From the NCBI RefSeq assembly GCF_030818575.1, contig NZ_JAUTAL010000001.1, forward strand, positions 3,038,001 to 3,102,000: a DNA stretch of 64,000 bases. Reading direction: 5' to 3'. Origin of the DNA: Chryseobacterium camelliae (GTDB taxonomy: Bacteria; Bacteroidota; Bacteroidia; Flavobacteriales; Weeksellaceae). Shown piece after piece: positions 1-8,223 of this stretch; positions within the stretch are counted from its first letter, which is position 1, and each line of letters starts with the position of its first letter. A program made the translations under genes and the position numbers. Under the pieces are notes generated by a model. The model did not search any database and was not told the DNA's origin. It saw only the letters and a program-made list of their open reading frames with translations.

Positions 1-608
1 GCAGTAGGCTTCATTTTGATCAGTGTAGAGATCAGTTCCTGAGCATTTTCCTTGATTTTGGCAGCATCGAAAGATACTTTACCAATACCAGCGTGGATAA
101 TACCGTACTTGTCTACTTTGAAATCAATTTTACCTGCTTTCACTTCAGTAACCGCTTTACCGATTTCCATGGTAACAGTACCGGATTTAGGGTTTGGCAT
201 CAGACCTCTTGGTCCTAATACTCTACCTAATGGTCCTAATTTACCCATTACAGCCGGCATAGTAACGATAACGTCAACATCTGTCCAGCCTTCTTTTATT
301 TTCTGTAAGTACTCGTCTAAACCTACATAATCAGCACCTGCTTCTTTCGCTTCAGCTTCTTTATCCGGAGTTACCAATGCCAATACTTTAACATCTTTAC
401 CGGTACCATGAGGAAGGGATACTACTCCTCTTACCATCTGGTTAGCTTTTCTTGGGTCTACCCCAAGTCTTACAGCGATATCTACAGAAGCATCAAATTT
501 AGTTGTGTTTACTTCTTTTACAAGAGCAGAACCTTCTTCTAGGTTATAGATTCTTCCTTTTTCTACTTTGCTTAAAGCTTCCTTTTGCTTTTTAGTCAAT
601 TTTGCCAT
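1..608 (-). CDS. rplA: 50S ribosomal protein L1 (partial, 3' end outside window)
   Basis: Large-subunit protein of the L1 stalk; it binds 23S rRNA near the E site and in many bacteria represses its own operon mRNA. The reading frame starts at the ATG on the minus strand at 608 ([14 protein letters not shown]) and is open for 202 codons to the window edge, so about 28 residues of the usual roughly 230 are missing. The L1 signature region with [17 protein letters not shown] is present around residues 130-146. It lies 11 bases after rplK and is almost certainly co-transcribed with it. The rplJ-rplL-rpoBC genes would be expected next, outside the window. Confidence 0.97.
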   Translation of the reverse strand, partial: MAKLTKKQKEALSKVEKGRIYNLEEGSALVKEVNTTKFDASVDIAVRLGVDPRKANQMVRGVVSLPHGTGKDVKVLALVTPDKEAEAKEAGADYVGLDEYLQKIKEGWTDVDVIVTMPAVMGKLGPLGRVLGPRGLMPNPKSGTVTMEIGKAVTEVKAGKIDFKVDKYGIIHAGIGKVSFDAAKIKENAQELISTLIKMKPT

Positions 609-619
609 TTCTCTAAGTT

Positions 620-1063
620 TTAAGCGTTAGTTGGTTTAGTTCCTGTTACTCTTAATCCCATAGATCGGGCAGTACCTGCAACCATAGAAAGAGCAGAATC
701 CATTGTGAAGCAGTTAAGGTCAGCCATTTTATCTTCGGCGATTTTCTTTACCTGATCCCAAGTTACAGAACCTACTTTGTTTCTGTTTGGTTCACCGGAA
801 CCTCCTTTGATCTTAGCCGCATCCATTAACTGAATTGCTGCAGGCGGGGTTTTAATTACGAATTCAAAAGATTTGTCCTCGTATACTGTAATTACTACAG
901 GTAAAACCTGACCTGGCTTGTCCTGGGTTCTTCCGTTAAATTGCTTACAAAACTCCATGATGTTCACACCTGCAGAACCCAATGCTGGACCTACTGGTGG
1001 AGAAGGGTTAGCTGCGCCACCTTTCACCTGAAGCTTTACCATTTTAAAGACTTTTTTAGCCAT
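620..1063 (-). CDS. rplK: 50S ribosomal protein L11
   Basis: Ribosomal protein of the GTPase-associated centre, where EF-Tu, EF-G and RelA act. The 147 residues are the usual length. The N-terminal domain carries the proline-rich [20 protein letters not shown] segment (residues 19-38), and the C-terminal rRNA-binding domain ends with the [11 protein letters not shown] motif. It is the first gene of the rplK-rplA unit. Normally it follows nusG directly; here about 3 kb of other genes sit between them, and it has its own consensus promoter about 100 bases upstream. Confidence 0.98.
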   Translation of the reverse strand: MAKKVFKMVKLQVKGGAANPSPPVGPALGSAGVNIMEFCKQFNGRTQDKPGQVLPVVITVYEDKSFEFVIKTPPAAIQLMDAAKIKGGSGEPNRNKVGSVTWDQVKKIAEDKMADLNCFTMDSALSMVAGTARSMGLRVTGTKPTNA

Positions 1064-1160
1064 TGTTTGTTTTTTAAATTTGAATAATGAATGAGTTTGG
1101 AAGCATTATTATTCAGTAGGTTATCCATTCTCACATTAGATAAGCCTACTTTTCGGATTG

Positions 1161-1191
1161 CAAAAGTATAAAATATTTTTTAATTAGCAAA
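1161..1191 (-). promoter_or_regulatory. rplK promoter, Bacteroidetes sigma-A type
   Basis: On the minus strand, TTTG (1188-1191), a 19-base spacer and TACTTTTG (1161-1168) match the consensus. The start site would fall near 1154, leaving a leader of about 90 bases, long enough to hold an L1 autoregulatory site. Confidence 0.7.
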
Positions 1192-1310
1192 TTAATCGAC
1201 TGATTTTTAGAAAGATTATAAAATAAAAGGTCAATCTCACGATTCAATAATGTAGGTTGAGGATTGTCTTGATGAGCACCAGTCTACAACAGGAGGCCGA
1301 TAAAAATCAT

Positions 1311-1344
1311 AAAAAAGGCCGTTTTCACAAGTTGTGAGACGGCC
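1311..1344 (-). terminator. Rho-independent terminator after the GLPGLI gene
   Basis: Read on the minus strand, a long stem of GGCCGTCTCACAA with its complement (1317-1344, one loop base plus a G-T pair) is followed by six Ts (1316-1311). It ends the 2445-1368 unit just before the rplK promoter. Confidence 0.85.
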
Positions 1345-1367
1345 ACCCTATAAAGTTTGATTAAATT

Positions 1368-2156
1368 TTATCTTTCTATAAGATTATTATTCTTTTTATT
1401 CATCTCCATTAATTGTTCCTTTTTTACTTTATCCATTATTCTTCCAGGATAAGGATTGTTCCTAAATTCTTCACGTTTCTGAATATATTGTTCTCTCGTA
1501 ACAGGAATTCCTTTTTGAAGAGGAATAATCTCAACCTGCTTTTTCTCAATTTCCACCGCCTGAAAAGTATCCAATCCCTTCTTATCCCTAAGCTCTAAGA
1601 TTAGCCCTGGCAAACCTTTAAATCTATAAGGTCCTTCTGAAATTGGAATATCCTTCGTATACCAAGCAGTATACAATCTTTTGTTAAATATTGTAGTTGC
1701 TTTATAGCATTTATATCCTAAAATATTCTTTACTTCATTAAAATCTACATTCCATTTTAAAAATGCAGATTCAAAAGTATAGAAATCCCTGTACAAATTA
1801 TTTGTAACATAAATTTGAGTACCATTCCTATATACAGAATATCCAATCGTATATTTTGGTAAATTTTCAATTTTAATTTCAGCGGATACCTTTGAACTTC
1901 TGGCTGTATTAACAATATTTTCAAGAGCCCTGCGTCTTTTCATAAAACCTTCACTATAGTAGATTGAAGAATTCGTATTTAAATCTAAGATCATAGTTTC
2001 AATTGCTCTATGACTTTGATCTGAATCAATAGTATCACGAACAAAAGTATATGTATACTTCACCTCCATTTCAGATAAATTTTTACTTCCACCATTTTGC
2101 CCAAAAAGAAAAGTATTAATAAAGACAGCAGATAAAAAAAATAAAATAGACTTCAC
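1368..2156 (-). CDS. GLPGLI family protein
   Basis: Exported protein of a family found almost only in Bacteroidetes; its function is unknown. The 262 residues begin with a signal peptide (MKSILFFLSAVFINTFLFGQ), and the name-giving motif FKGLPGLILEL lies at about residues 177-187, after the family-typical YTAWYTKDIPISEGPY. It starts 10 bases after a small secreted-protein gene and shares its terminator, so the two form one unit. A second, broken GLPGLI gene lies at 22378-23199. The pair sits inside the interruption between nusG and rplK. Confidence 0.85.
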   Translation of the reverse strand: MKSILFFLSAVFINTFLFGQNGGSKNLSEMEVKYTYTFVRDTIDSDQSHRAIETMILDLNTNSSIYYSEGFMKRRRALENIVNTARSSKVSAEIKIENLPKYTIGYSVYRNGTQIYVTNNLYRDFYTFESAFLKWNVDFNEVKNILGYKCYKATTIFNKRLYTAWYTKDIPISEGPYRFKGLPGLILELRDKKGLDTFQAVEIEKKQVEIIPLQKGIPVTREQYIQKREEFRNNPYPGRIMDKVKKEQLMEMNKKNNNLIER

Positions 2157-2166
2157 AAATCAATTA

Positions 2167-2445
2167 TTAAGAATAACCATTATATGCATATCCCGATCCT
2201 TCAACTGGAGCAGCACACTCTTCTTCCATTCTATTAATTTCAACCTCAAGACATGATATAGGAGAACCGGCTAAATCAATATATTCTGTATATCCGCATG
2301 AAGAAGTAATAGGTATTATAGGATCATAGATCAACATCATTTTACATAAATTTTTGTTTTCAATTACACTAGCTTCTTCATTAGTTGCAGAAAACACTGA
2401 TATTGTTCCACATACTATACAAGCAACTGTTAATAATTTTTTCAT
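2167..2445 (-). CDS. Small secreted cysteine-containing protein, function unknown
   Basis: A 92-residue protein with a signal peptide (about residues 1-20, cleavage after SVFSA) and a short mature part carrying four cysteines at 34, 50, 65 and 77, spaced 11-15 residues apart. It could form two disulfides in the periplasm or outside the cell. The general shape (short, Cys-containing, MKKLL signal) resembles the small exported DUF6520-type proteins of Chryseobacterium, but I cannot confirm membership. It lies 10 bases before the GLPGLI gene and is divergent from an XRE regulator, with a 139-base shared upstream region. Confidence 0.6.
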   Translation of the reverse strand: MKKLLTVACIVCGTISVFSATNEEASVIENKNLCKMMLIYDPIIPITSSCGYTEYIDLAGSPISCLEVEINRMEEECAAPVEGSGYAYNGYS

Positions 2446-2503
2446 AATTCGTAGGTTTAAAGTTAGTAATATTTCAAATAATTTTTCGCGAAATTTTATA
2501 TTA

Positions 2504-2511
2504 CAAACCTA
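2504..2511 (-). promoter_or_regulatory. Possible -7 element for the small protein/GLPGLI unit
   Basis: On the minus strand TAGGTTTG matches TAnnTTTG and lies about 60 bases before the start at 2445. There is no clear TTTG box upstream, so the promoter may be weak or activator-dependent. Confidence 0.4.
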
Positions 2512-2522
2512 TACGAACTGAC

Positions 2523-2553
2523 TTTATGATATTTAATATAATACGTATATTTG
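2523..2553 (+). promoter_or_regulatory. XRE gene promoter with repeated TACGTAT sites
   Basis: TATATTTG at 2546-2553 fits the -7 box, with TTTA at 2523 in the -33 position. The sequence TACGTAT occurs at 2542-2548 (overlapping the -7 box, inside the palindrome ATACGTAT) and again at 2563-2569, 21 bases apart, which is two helix turns. This is a plausible autoregulatory operator for the XRE protein. Confidence 0.45.
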
Positions 2554-2584
2554 TATTCAATTTACGTATGAAATTATACAGAAT

Positions 2585-2941
2585 ATGAATAATATTGGTT
2601 TTAATATCAGAAAGATAAGAGAGTCCAAAGGATTTTCACAGGAGTATATGGCTAATGTATTAGATATAAGTCAAGCCTCTTATGCAAGACTGGAAAACGA
2701 AGATACTAAAGTAACAGTTGACAGATTACATAAGATAGCTGAAATCCTAGAAACAAGTATAATAGATTTCTTTGATACCGATAAAATTACTATTCAAAAT
2801 CAAAATAACTATGATCATTCAAACGGAGTAGTACAAAATATGACGGTTGAAAGTAAAGAAGTTTATGAAAAGCTACTACAAAGCAAAGATGATCAAATTT
2901 CATTATTAACAAAAATGATTGATAAATTTCTCAAATCATAA
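2585..2941 (+). CDS. XRE-family helix-turn-helix regulator
   Basis: A 118-residue DNA-binding protein. Residues 5-62 form a classic Cro/CI-type HTH (IRKIRESKGFSQEYMANVL, then the recognition helix around SQASYARLENE). A short Asn-rich linker follows, then a C-terminal helix (VYEKLLQSKDDQISLLTKMI) that probably forms a dimerising coiled coil. The architecture matches the second XRE protein at 28686-29099. It is divergent from the small secreted protein and GLPGLI genes, which it may regulate (inference). It is convergent with the membrane glycosyltransferase gene, and no strong terminator separates the two. Confidence 0.85.
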   Translation: MNNIGFNIRKIRESKGFSQEYMANVLDISQASYARLENEDTKVTVDRLHKIAEILETSIIDFFDTDKITIQNQNNYDHSNGVVQNMTVESKEVYEKLLQSKDDQISLLTKMIDKFLKS

Positions 2942-2985
2942 AAAAGCCACTTAAAAGTAGTCTTTATTTATATTGAAAGTAAAGA

Positions 2986-4221
2986 TTATAATTCATTATA
3001 AGAACTTTTAAAAAAATACGAAGCGACAAACAAAGCGATGACAGCAGTCTGGATCCACTCAAAGTCAAGCTTGAACCTGATGTTTGCAGCATGCCCGATA
3101 AGATAAGGAAAGGTGAATCCCGAAAAAACCAGAATCAATATGAAAAAAAGTTTTTTATTCGTACGGTAAAAATAAACCAGGCTTATCAGCAATGCCAAAT
3201 TAATGATGATCACATAGCATTTTCTTCCTACCAGAACAGATAAGCTGTGATCATCAAAATACCTTTTAGGGACAAACCATAGACTGATGGTATTATTCAC
3301 AGCTTTTTTAAAGGGTGCCCACCGATCGTGCTGAATAATCTTTTCGACCTCGTTTCTGTAAATGTTTTCATCTTCAAATTCGTTATACTTGCTTATACGG
3401 GAAAAAACTTCTTCTTTATGTTTTTCCGAAATAAAGCGATAATCAAGAATCTGGTAATCCGGAAGGTAGCCCAGGTACATATTCTGCCATACAGGCGACT
3501 TACTCACTATTACGGTATCAAAAGCCCTGTAATTCCTGATTACCCATGGGGAATACAATAGTATAGACCCCAAAGCAACGATAAGAGCATTTTTAAAGGA
3601 TATCTTACGGCAGAGTATCAGGACTACAAACAGCAAAGCCATAATTGGCACAGCCACAACCTGCGTCAATCCTACGGTAGCAGTTAACAATGAAAACAGG
3701 CAAAGTGTCCGGACAGAATATCCCTTCATCCAGATCATTGAATATACATACAGCCATCCTGTAAAAAGGAGCAAGAAGATATTGGTGGCTTCCATAATAT
3801 TGGAATAATAGAAATACGCCGGTGAGAAAATAAAAAAATAGGCAGCCAAAAATCCTGCTTCCTGAAATTTGAAATTTTGAAAAATCCTGATAAGCAATAC
3901 AGGAATAATGAAATAAAAAAGATGTTGTGTAATGATGATCCACTCGGCTGCAGGCCCGCTCCCGAAAATCTTCATGTAGACACTCAGAAAGAGAGGATAT
4001 ACAGGAAGCTTGTAGGCAGAACTTCCAAACTTCATATCCATGGCATACCTTCCGTAGGCGGCAATATTTTCGGCAATGGACCAATCCTCGAAATGCTCAG
4101 CCTTAAAACCTGATCTCACTGAAAAAATAATTTTCAGGACAAAGATCATCAGGTTACAGACAAGAAAAAATTTCCAGTTAAGGATCTTCTTTATGAGCGG
4201 TATGGCGGAAATGTTTTTCAT
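2986..4221 (-). CDS. Multi-spanning membrane glycosyltransferase (GT39/ArnT-like)
   Basis: A 411-residue integral membrane protein with about ten hydrophobic segments. The first extracytoplasmic loop (about residues 38-75) has acidic residues in EDWSIAENIAAYGRY followed by SAYKLPVYPLFLSVYMKIFG. This is the pattern of polyprenyl-phosphate-sugar dependent transferases of the PMT/ArnT (GT-C) group. Such enzymes move a sugar from a lipid carrier to a protein or lipid on the periplasmic face; the substrate here is unknown. It stands alone, transcribed from a promoter that overlaps the nusG terminator, and its codon use looks like the core genome. Confident of class, not of substrate. Confidence 0.7.
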   Translation of the reverse strand: MKNISAIPLIKKILNWKFFLVCNLMIFVLKIIFSVRSGFKAEHFEDWSIAENIAAYGRYAMDMKFGSSAYKLPVYPLFLSVYMKIFGSGPAAEWIIITQHLFYFIIPVLLIRIFQNFKFQEAGFLAAYFFIFSPAYFYYSNIMEATNIFLLLFTGWLYVYSMIWMKGYSVRTLCLFSLLTATVGLTQVVAVPIMALLFVVLILCRKISFKNALIVALGSILLYSPWVIRNYRAFDTVIVSKSPVWQNMYLGYLPDYQILDYRFISEKHKEEVFSRISKYNEFEDENIYRNEVEKIIQHDRWAPFKKAVNNTISLWFVPKRYFDDHSLSVLVGRKCYVIIINLALLISLVYFYRTNKKLFFILILVFSGFTFPYLIGHAANIRFKLDFEWIQTAVIALFVASYFFKSSYNEL

Positions 4222-4244
4222 CTGTCGATAGGCATAGGTGGATA

Positions 4245-4252
4245 CAAAAATA
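4245..4252 (-). promoter_or_regulatory. -7 element for the glycosyltransferase gene
   Basis: On the minus strand TATTTTTG fits TAnnTTTG, 24-31 bases before the start at 4221. It abuts the T-run of the nusG terminator, so this gene appears to start where the nusG transcript ends. Confidence 0.45.
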
Positions 4253-4276
4253 AAAAAAGGCAGACAAATGTCTACC
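4252..4276 (-). terminator. nusG terminator
   Basis: On the minus strand GGTAGACA-TT-TGTCTGCC (one G-T pair) is followed by seven Ts. It ends the tuf-secE-nusG transcript, so rplK is no longer fed by nusG read-through. Confidence 0.85.
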
Positions 4277-4300
4277 TTACTATATGGAGTGTTTTTATTA

Positions 4301-4843
4301 TTATACTTTTTCTACCTGCATGTAGCTAAGTTCCATAGGTGTTTTTCTTCCGAAAATCAATACTGAAACTTCAATTTTCTTCTTGTCTTCAAGAATTTTC
4401 TCAACCGTACCGTTGAATCCGTTGAACGGACCGTCGATTACTTTTACATTCTCTCCAACTACATAAGGAATTTCCACATCGCTGGCAAATTCGGAAAGTT
4501 CGTCCATTCTTCCCAGCATCCTGTTTACTTCAGATTTCCTCATCGGAACAGGGTCTCCTCCTTTGGTTAAACTTAAGAAAGAGATAACACCCGGAATATT
4601 TTTAATGATGTGAGGAATTTCTCCCATAAGGTCAGCCTCCACCATTAGGTAGCCAGGATAATAAGGTCTTTCCTTAGGAACTTTTTTTCCGTTCCTTAAC
4701 TGAATTACCTTTTCCATAGGAATAACCACTTGAGTAACGTACTGTTCAAAGCCTAAACGCTTGATTTCCGTCTCAATATAGTTTTTCACTTTATTTTCCT
4801 GTCCGCTGATGGCTTTCAGCACATACCATTTCAATTCGCTCAT
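4301..4843 (-). CDS. nusG: Transcription termination/antitermination protein NusG
   Basis: NusG binds RNA polymerase, raises processivity and links transcription to Rho or ribosomes. The 180 residues hold an NGN domain (about 1-110, starting ELKWYVLKAISGQE and including PYYPGYLMVEA) and a C-terminal KOW domain (about 125-160, VGENVKVIDGPFNGFNGTV). It lies 23 bases after secE in the conserved secE-nusG order. The usual next gene, rplK, is displaced by about 3 kb, and a strong terminator follows nusG directly. Confidence 0.98.
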   Translation of the reverse strand: MSELKWYVLKAISGQENKVKNYIETEIKRLGFEQYVTQVVIPMEKVIQLRNGKKVPKERPYYPGYLMVEADLMGEIPHIIKNIPGVISFLSLTKGGDPVPMRKSEVNRMLGRMDELSEFASDVEIPYVVGENVKVIDGPFNGFNGTVEKILEDKKKIEVSVLIFGRKTPMELSYMQVEKV

Positions 4844-4866
4844 TATGGGAAAATACTTTTGTTTTT

Positions 4867-5073
4867 TTAGTTGAACAAGTTAATTAGCATTCCTATGATG
4901 TTGCTGATTGCTTTAGAAAACAATTCATCAACTCCAAAGGTAAACAATGCCAGAATAACGGTTGCAATAGTCACTACAATAGTGGAAGACTGCAGATCAG
5001 CCCACTTCGGCCATTCAACTTTATGTCTGAATTCGTTATAAGAACCTTTTAAAAAATCGACAAATGAACTCAT
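4867..5073 (-). CDS. secE: Preprotein translocase subunit SecE
   Basis: Small essential subunit of the SecYEG channel that clamps SecY in the inner membrane. I take the start at 5073 (MSSFVDFLKGSYNEFRHKVEWP), giving 68 residues. The longer in-frame extension runs through tRNA-Trp and cannot be real. The protein has the conserved amphipathic helix with E-x-x-KVEWPK (residues 13-22) and one membrane span (about 31-58). It lies between tRNA-Trp (12 bases upstream) and nusG, as in other Bacteroidetes. Confidence 0.96.
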   Translation of the reverse strand: MSSFVDFLKGSYNEFRHKVEWPKWADLQSSTIVVTIATVILALFTFGVDELFSKAISNIIGMLINLFN

Positions 5074-5085
5074 AATTATTATTTG

Positions 5086-5156
5086 CACGGGCACAAGGAT
5101 TCGAACCCTGATCAACGGTTTTGGAGACCGGTATCCTACCATTGGACGATGCCCGT
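5086..5156 (-). tRNA. tRNA-Trp (anticodon CCA)
   Basis: The minus strand folds as a cloverleaf: acceptor ACGGGCA paired with TGCCCGT, anticodon loop CTCCAAA (anticodon CCA at 5122-5124) and a T-arm containing GGTTCGAATCC. No CCA is encoded at the 3' end. It lies between tuf and secE, its standard place in this phylum. Confidence 0.96.
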
Positions 5157-5160
5157 AGAT

Positions 5161-5189
5161 AAAAAGCTTCCGCAATTCCTTACGGAAGC
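5161..5189 (-). terminator. Hairpin with U-tract between tuf and tRNA-Trp
   Basis: On the minus strand GCTTCCG ... CGGAAGC (loop of 10) is followed by five Ts, only four bases before tRNA-Trp begins. It is either a leaky terminator that lowers tRNA/secE/nusG expression relative to tuf, or an RNA processing/3'-end stabilising hairpin. Confidence 0.7.
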
Positions 5190-5208
5190 CATTATTATTT
5201 TAAGATGA

Positions 5209-6396
5209 TTAATCTAAGATTTCAGTAACCTGACCAGCACCTACTGTTCTACCACCTTCTCTGATCGCGAATCTAAGACCCTCGTTAAGAGCGATTGGTT
5301 GTAACAATTCTACAGTGATTGTTAAGTTATCACCAGGCATTACCATTTCTACACCTTCTGGTAAGAAGATCTCACCTGTAACGTCAGTAGTTCTTACGTA
5401 GAACTGAGGACGGTATTTGTTGTGGAATGGAGTGTGACGTCCACCTTCTTCTTTAGAAAGGATATAAACCTCAGCTTTGAATTTTTTGTGTGGCTTCACA
5501 GAATCTTTCTTAGCGATAACCATACCTCTCTTGATGTCAGTTTTTTCAATACCTCTCAACAATAGACCTACGTTATCACCAGCTTCACCTCTGTCTAGGA
5601 TTTTTCTGAACATCTCAACCCCTGTAATTGTAGAAGTTAATTTTTCATCACCCATACCAACGATATCTACTGGATCACCAGTGTTGATAACACCAGCCTC
5701 GATTCTACCAGTTGCAACAGTACCTCTACCTGTAATAGAGAATACGTCTTCAATTGGCATCAAGAATGGCTTATCCTGATCTCTTACAGGCTGCTCGATC
5801 CAAGTATCAACTGCATCCATCAATTCTTCAACAGTCTTAACCCACTTCTCATCTCCGTTAAGAGCACCAAGAGCAGATCCCTGGATTACTGGAGAGTTAT
5901 CTCCGTCATATTCGTAAGTAGATAATAAATCTCTAAGTTCTAATTCAACAAGCTCTAAAAGCTCAGCATCATCCACCATATCCACTTTGTTCATGAAAAC
6001 AACGATTCTTGGTACGTTTACCTGACGGCAAAGTAGGATGTGCTCTCTTGTTTGAGGCATTGGTCCATCAGTTGCAGCACATACAAGGATAGCTCCATCC
6101 ATCTGAGCAGCACCAGTAACCATGTTTTTTACATAGTCCGCGTGACCTGGACAGTCAACGTGAGCATAGTGTCTGTTTTCAGTTTCGTATTCGATGTGAG
6201 CTGTATTAATTGTGATACCTCTTTCTTTTTCTTCTGGAGCAGAGTCAATAGCAGAGAAGTCTTTTTTCTCAGCAAGACCTTTGTTTGCTAATACACTACT
6301 GATTGCAGCAGTAAGAGTAGTTTTACCATGGTCAACGTGACCAATAGTACCAATGTTCAAGTGTGGTTTGTTACGATTAAACGTTTCCTTTGCCAT
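5209..6396 (-). CDS. tuf: Elongation factor Tu
   Basis: GTPase that delivers aminoacyl-tRNA to the ribosome. It has 395 residues, the full family length. Visible motifs are G1 GHVDHGKT (residues 18-25), the switch region with [15 protein letters not shown], and NKVD for guanine binding, followed by the two beta-barrel domains. Codon use is strongly biased, as expected for a top-expressed gene. It is followed by a hairpin, tRNA-Trp, secE and nusG. The tRNA genes that normally precede it are about 10.6 kb away at 17013-17874. Confidence 0.99.
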   Translation of the reverse strand: MAKETFNRNKPHLNIGTIGHVDHGKTTLTAAISSVLANKGLAEKKDFSAIDSAPEEKERGITINTAHIEYETENRHYAHVDCPGHADYVKNMVTGAAQMDGAILVCAATDGPMPQTREHILLCRQVNVPRIVVFMNKVDMVDDAELLELVELELRDLLSTYEYDGDNSPVIQGSALGALNGDEKWVKTVEELMDAVDTWIEQPVRDQDKPFLMPIEDVFSITGRGTVATGRIEAGVINTGDPVDIVGMGDEKLTSTITGVEMFRKILDRGEAGDNVGLLLRGIEKTDIKRGMVIAKKDSVKPHKKFKAEVYILSKEEGGRHTPFHNKYRPQFYVRTTDVTGEIFLPEGVEMVMPGDNLTITVELLQPIALNEGLRFAIREGGRTVGAGQVTEILD

Positions 6397-6440
6397 GATT
6401 TAAAATTATTTATTTATTGTTTATTCAAATTTTCGGTGTG

Positions 6441-6468
6441 CAAATATAATGAATTTTTAAATACCAAA
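6441..6468 (-). promoter_or_regulatory. tuf promoter
   Basis: On the minus strand TATATTTG (6441-6448) with TTTG at 6465-6468 (16-base spacer) lies about 45 bases before the tuf start. A second -7-like TAAATTTG at 6545-6552 may be a tandem upstream promoter, which would fit the high expression of EF-Tu. Confidence 0.6.
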
Positions 6469-6627
6469 ACCTTTTTAATGAAAAAAATGTTTCAATATTC
6501 AGATCCATAGAAGTACAAACCTTATATTTCAATGTATTGAAGTGCAAATTTACACAATTTTCTCAATTGAAAAAATCTGGTCTGTGTTTTTTCTCGTATA
6601 TCCTTTTAAACCTTTAAGTATAAACGT

Positions 6628-8139
6628 ATGAAAAAACTATCTTACCTGAGCACGGTACTGTTTGCTTCTTTTGCCCTGTTATCCTGCAATGACAATGAAG
6701 ACAGCTTAAATCCGCCGGCATCAAATCCTGGACCTGATCTCATGGTGTACGGCATTACATCTAACAATGAGCTGGTTTCCTTTAATGCTTCCAATCCGTC
6801 AAGCTTTACGTCAAAAAATACCATCACCGGAATAGGCTCCGGAGAGAAATTAATGAGTGTTGATTTCAGGCCTGCGACAGGGGAACTGTATGCTGTTTCC
6901 AGCGCTAGTAAAATTTATGTCATCAATACCTCGTCTTTTTCGGCAAGAGCCGTGAGCAGTACGGCTTTCAGCCCATCTGTTTCCGGAAGCATCATCTCTA
7001 TTGACTTCAATCCTACGGTTGACCGCATCCGTCTGGTAAGCAATACGGGACAGAACCTGCGCATCAACCCTGAAACCGGTGTCACCGCTGCTACAGACAG
7101 CAACATCAACGGTTCGGGAATGCCTTCCGTTACCGGTATTGCGTATACCAACAGCAAATCCGGAGCTTCGTCAACAACTTTGTATGATATTGATGCGGCA
7201 TCGGGCAAGCTTTTCAAGCAGGATCCGCCTAATAACGGAACCTTAGTTGAAGTGGGCAGCCTTGGTTTTACATTCACAGGACAGGCTGCTTTTGACATCA
7301 ATCCAGGCAATACCGCTGCTCTGATGGCAGTGCAGGCCGGCAACCAAAATATCCTGTACACGCTTGACCTCACTTCCGGGAAAGCCTCTAATATCGGTAC
7401 TTTGCCACAAACGGTCATAGATCTTGCCATTCCTACGGATCCCGTAGCCTATGCCGTAGATAACTCCAATAATCTCCAGATCTTTAACCCTAACAATCCT
7501 ATGCCGGTCTCTAAATCCATGACAGGAATGCAAAGCGGTGAAAGTATCGTAGGCATCGATTTCCGGCCAGCAAACGGACAATTGTATGCCATGGGCAGCT
7601 CAAGCAGGATGTATACGGTCAACCTGGGCACGGGAACACTGACCGCTGTAGGGTCTTCGGCATTCAGCACACAGCTTTCCGGAACGGATTTCGGATTTGA
7701 TTTCAATCCTACCGTAGACAGGATCCGTGTGGTGAGCAATACAGGGCAGAATTTAAGGCTGAATCCTAATGACGGAACCATTTCAGCGGTTGACCTCACG
7801 ATCAATCCGGGAACTCCGGCAGTAAGTGCAGCCGCTTACACCAATAATGTAGCAGGCGCTACAGCCACTACCCTCTTCGTGATCGATCATAATACAGATA
7901 AACTGTACCAGCAGACTCCTCCCAACAACGGTGTTCTGGTAGAAACCGGTTCACTGGGCATTAATATCAGCAGTGCTAACGGTTTTGATATCGGAAGCAT
8001 GAGCCAGAAGGCGTACCTGATGGCCACAGTAAATGGAGCTACAAAGATCTATACGGTGAATACCACTACAGGGGCTGCTACTGCAGTATCCGACTATCCT
8101 AATTCGGTAAAGGCATTTACAATAGGACTAGGATTTTAA
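6628..8139 (+). CDS. DUF4394-domain lipoprotein (two tandem domains)
   Basis: Exported lipoprotein of unknown function. The signal peptide ends in the lipobox ALLSC with lipidated Cys20. The 503-residue protein consists of two homologous halves (about residues 38-265 and 268-500). Each has a DFRPA.G.LYA segment and the strongly repeated FNPTVDRIR.VSNTGQNLR motif, which marks DUF4394, a probable beta-propeller. The repeats suggest an internal gene duplication. It is transcribed away from tuf, and a strong hairpin follows the stop. It lies within the 10.6 kb that separates the tRNA genes from tuf. Confidence 0.85.
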   Translation: MKKLSYLSTVLFASFALLSCNDNEDSLNPPASNPGPDLMVYGITSNNELVSFNASNPSSFTSKNTITGIGSGEKLMSVDFRPATGELYAVSSASKIYVINTSSFSARAVSSTAFSPSVSGSIISIDFNPTVDRIRLVSNTGQNLRINPETGVTAATDSNINGSGMPSVTGIAYTNSKSGASSTTLYDIDAASGKLFKQDPPNNGTLVEVGSLGFTFTGQAAFDINPGNTAALMAVQAGNQNILYTLDLTSGKASNIGTLPQTVIDLAIPTDPVAYAVDNSNNLQIFNPNNPMPVSKSMTGMQSGESIVGIDFRPANGQLYAMGSSSRMYTVNLGTGTLTAVGSSAFSTQLSGTDFGFDFNPTVDRIRVVSNTGQNLRLNPNDGTISAVDLTINPGTPAVSAAAYTNNVAGATATTLFVIDHNTDKLYQQTPPNNGVLVETGSLGINISSANGFDIGSMSQKAYLMATVNGATKIYTVNTTTGAATAVSDYPNSVKAFTIGLGF

Positions 8140-8170
8140 AGATAAATTTATGTTTTTCTCCTCTAACGAA

Positions 8171-8201
8171 GAATCCCGGGAACATTATGTTTCCGGGATT
8201 C
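8171..8201. terminator. Bidirectional hairpin between convergent genes
   Basis: GAATCCCGG(G)AAC...GTTTCCGGGATTC is a near-perfect stem between the convergent DUF4394 gene and the czcA-like gene. T-runs on either side are poor, so it may act with other signals or serve as a barrier hairpin for both transcripts. Confidence 0.55.
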
Positions 8202-8223
8202 TGTTTATAAAATGAAAGAATGA

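Noticed and set aside
3605-4084. 159-codon minus-strand frame
   Set aside because: It is an alternative frame inside the glycosyltransferase gene with no independent signals.
4867-5175. Extended 102-residue SecE
   Set aside because: The first 34 codons run through tRNA-Trp; the true start is at 5073.
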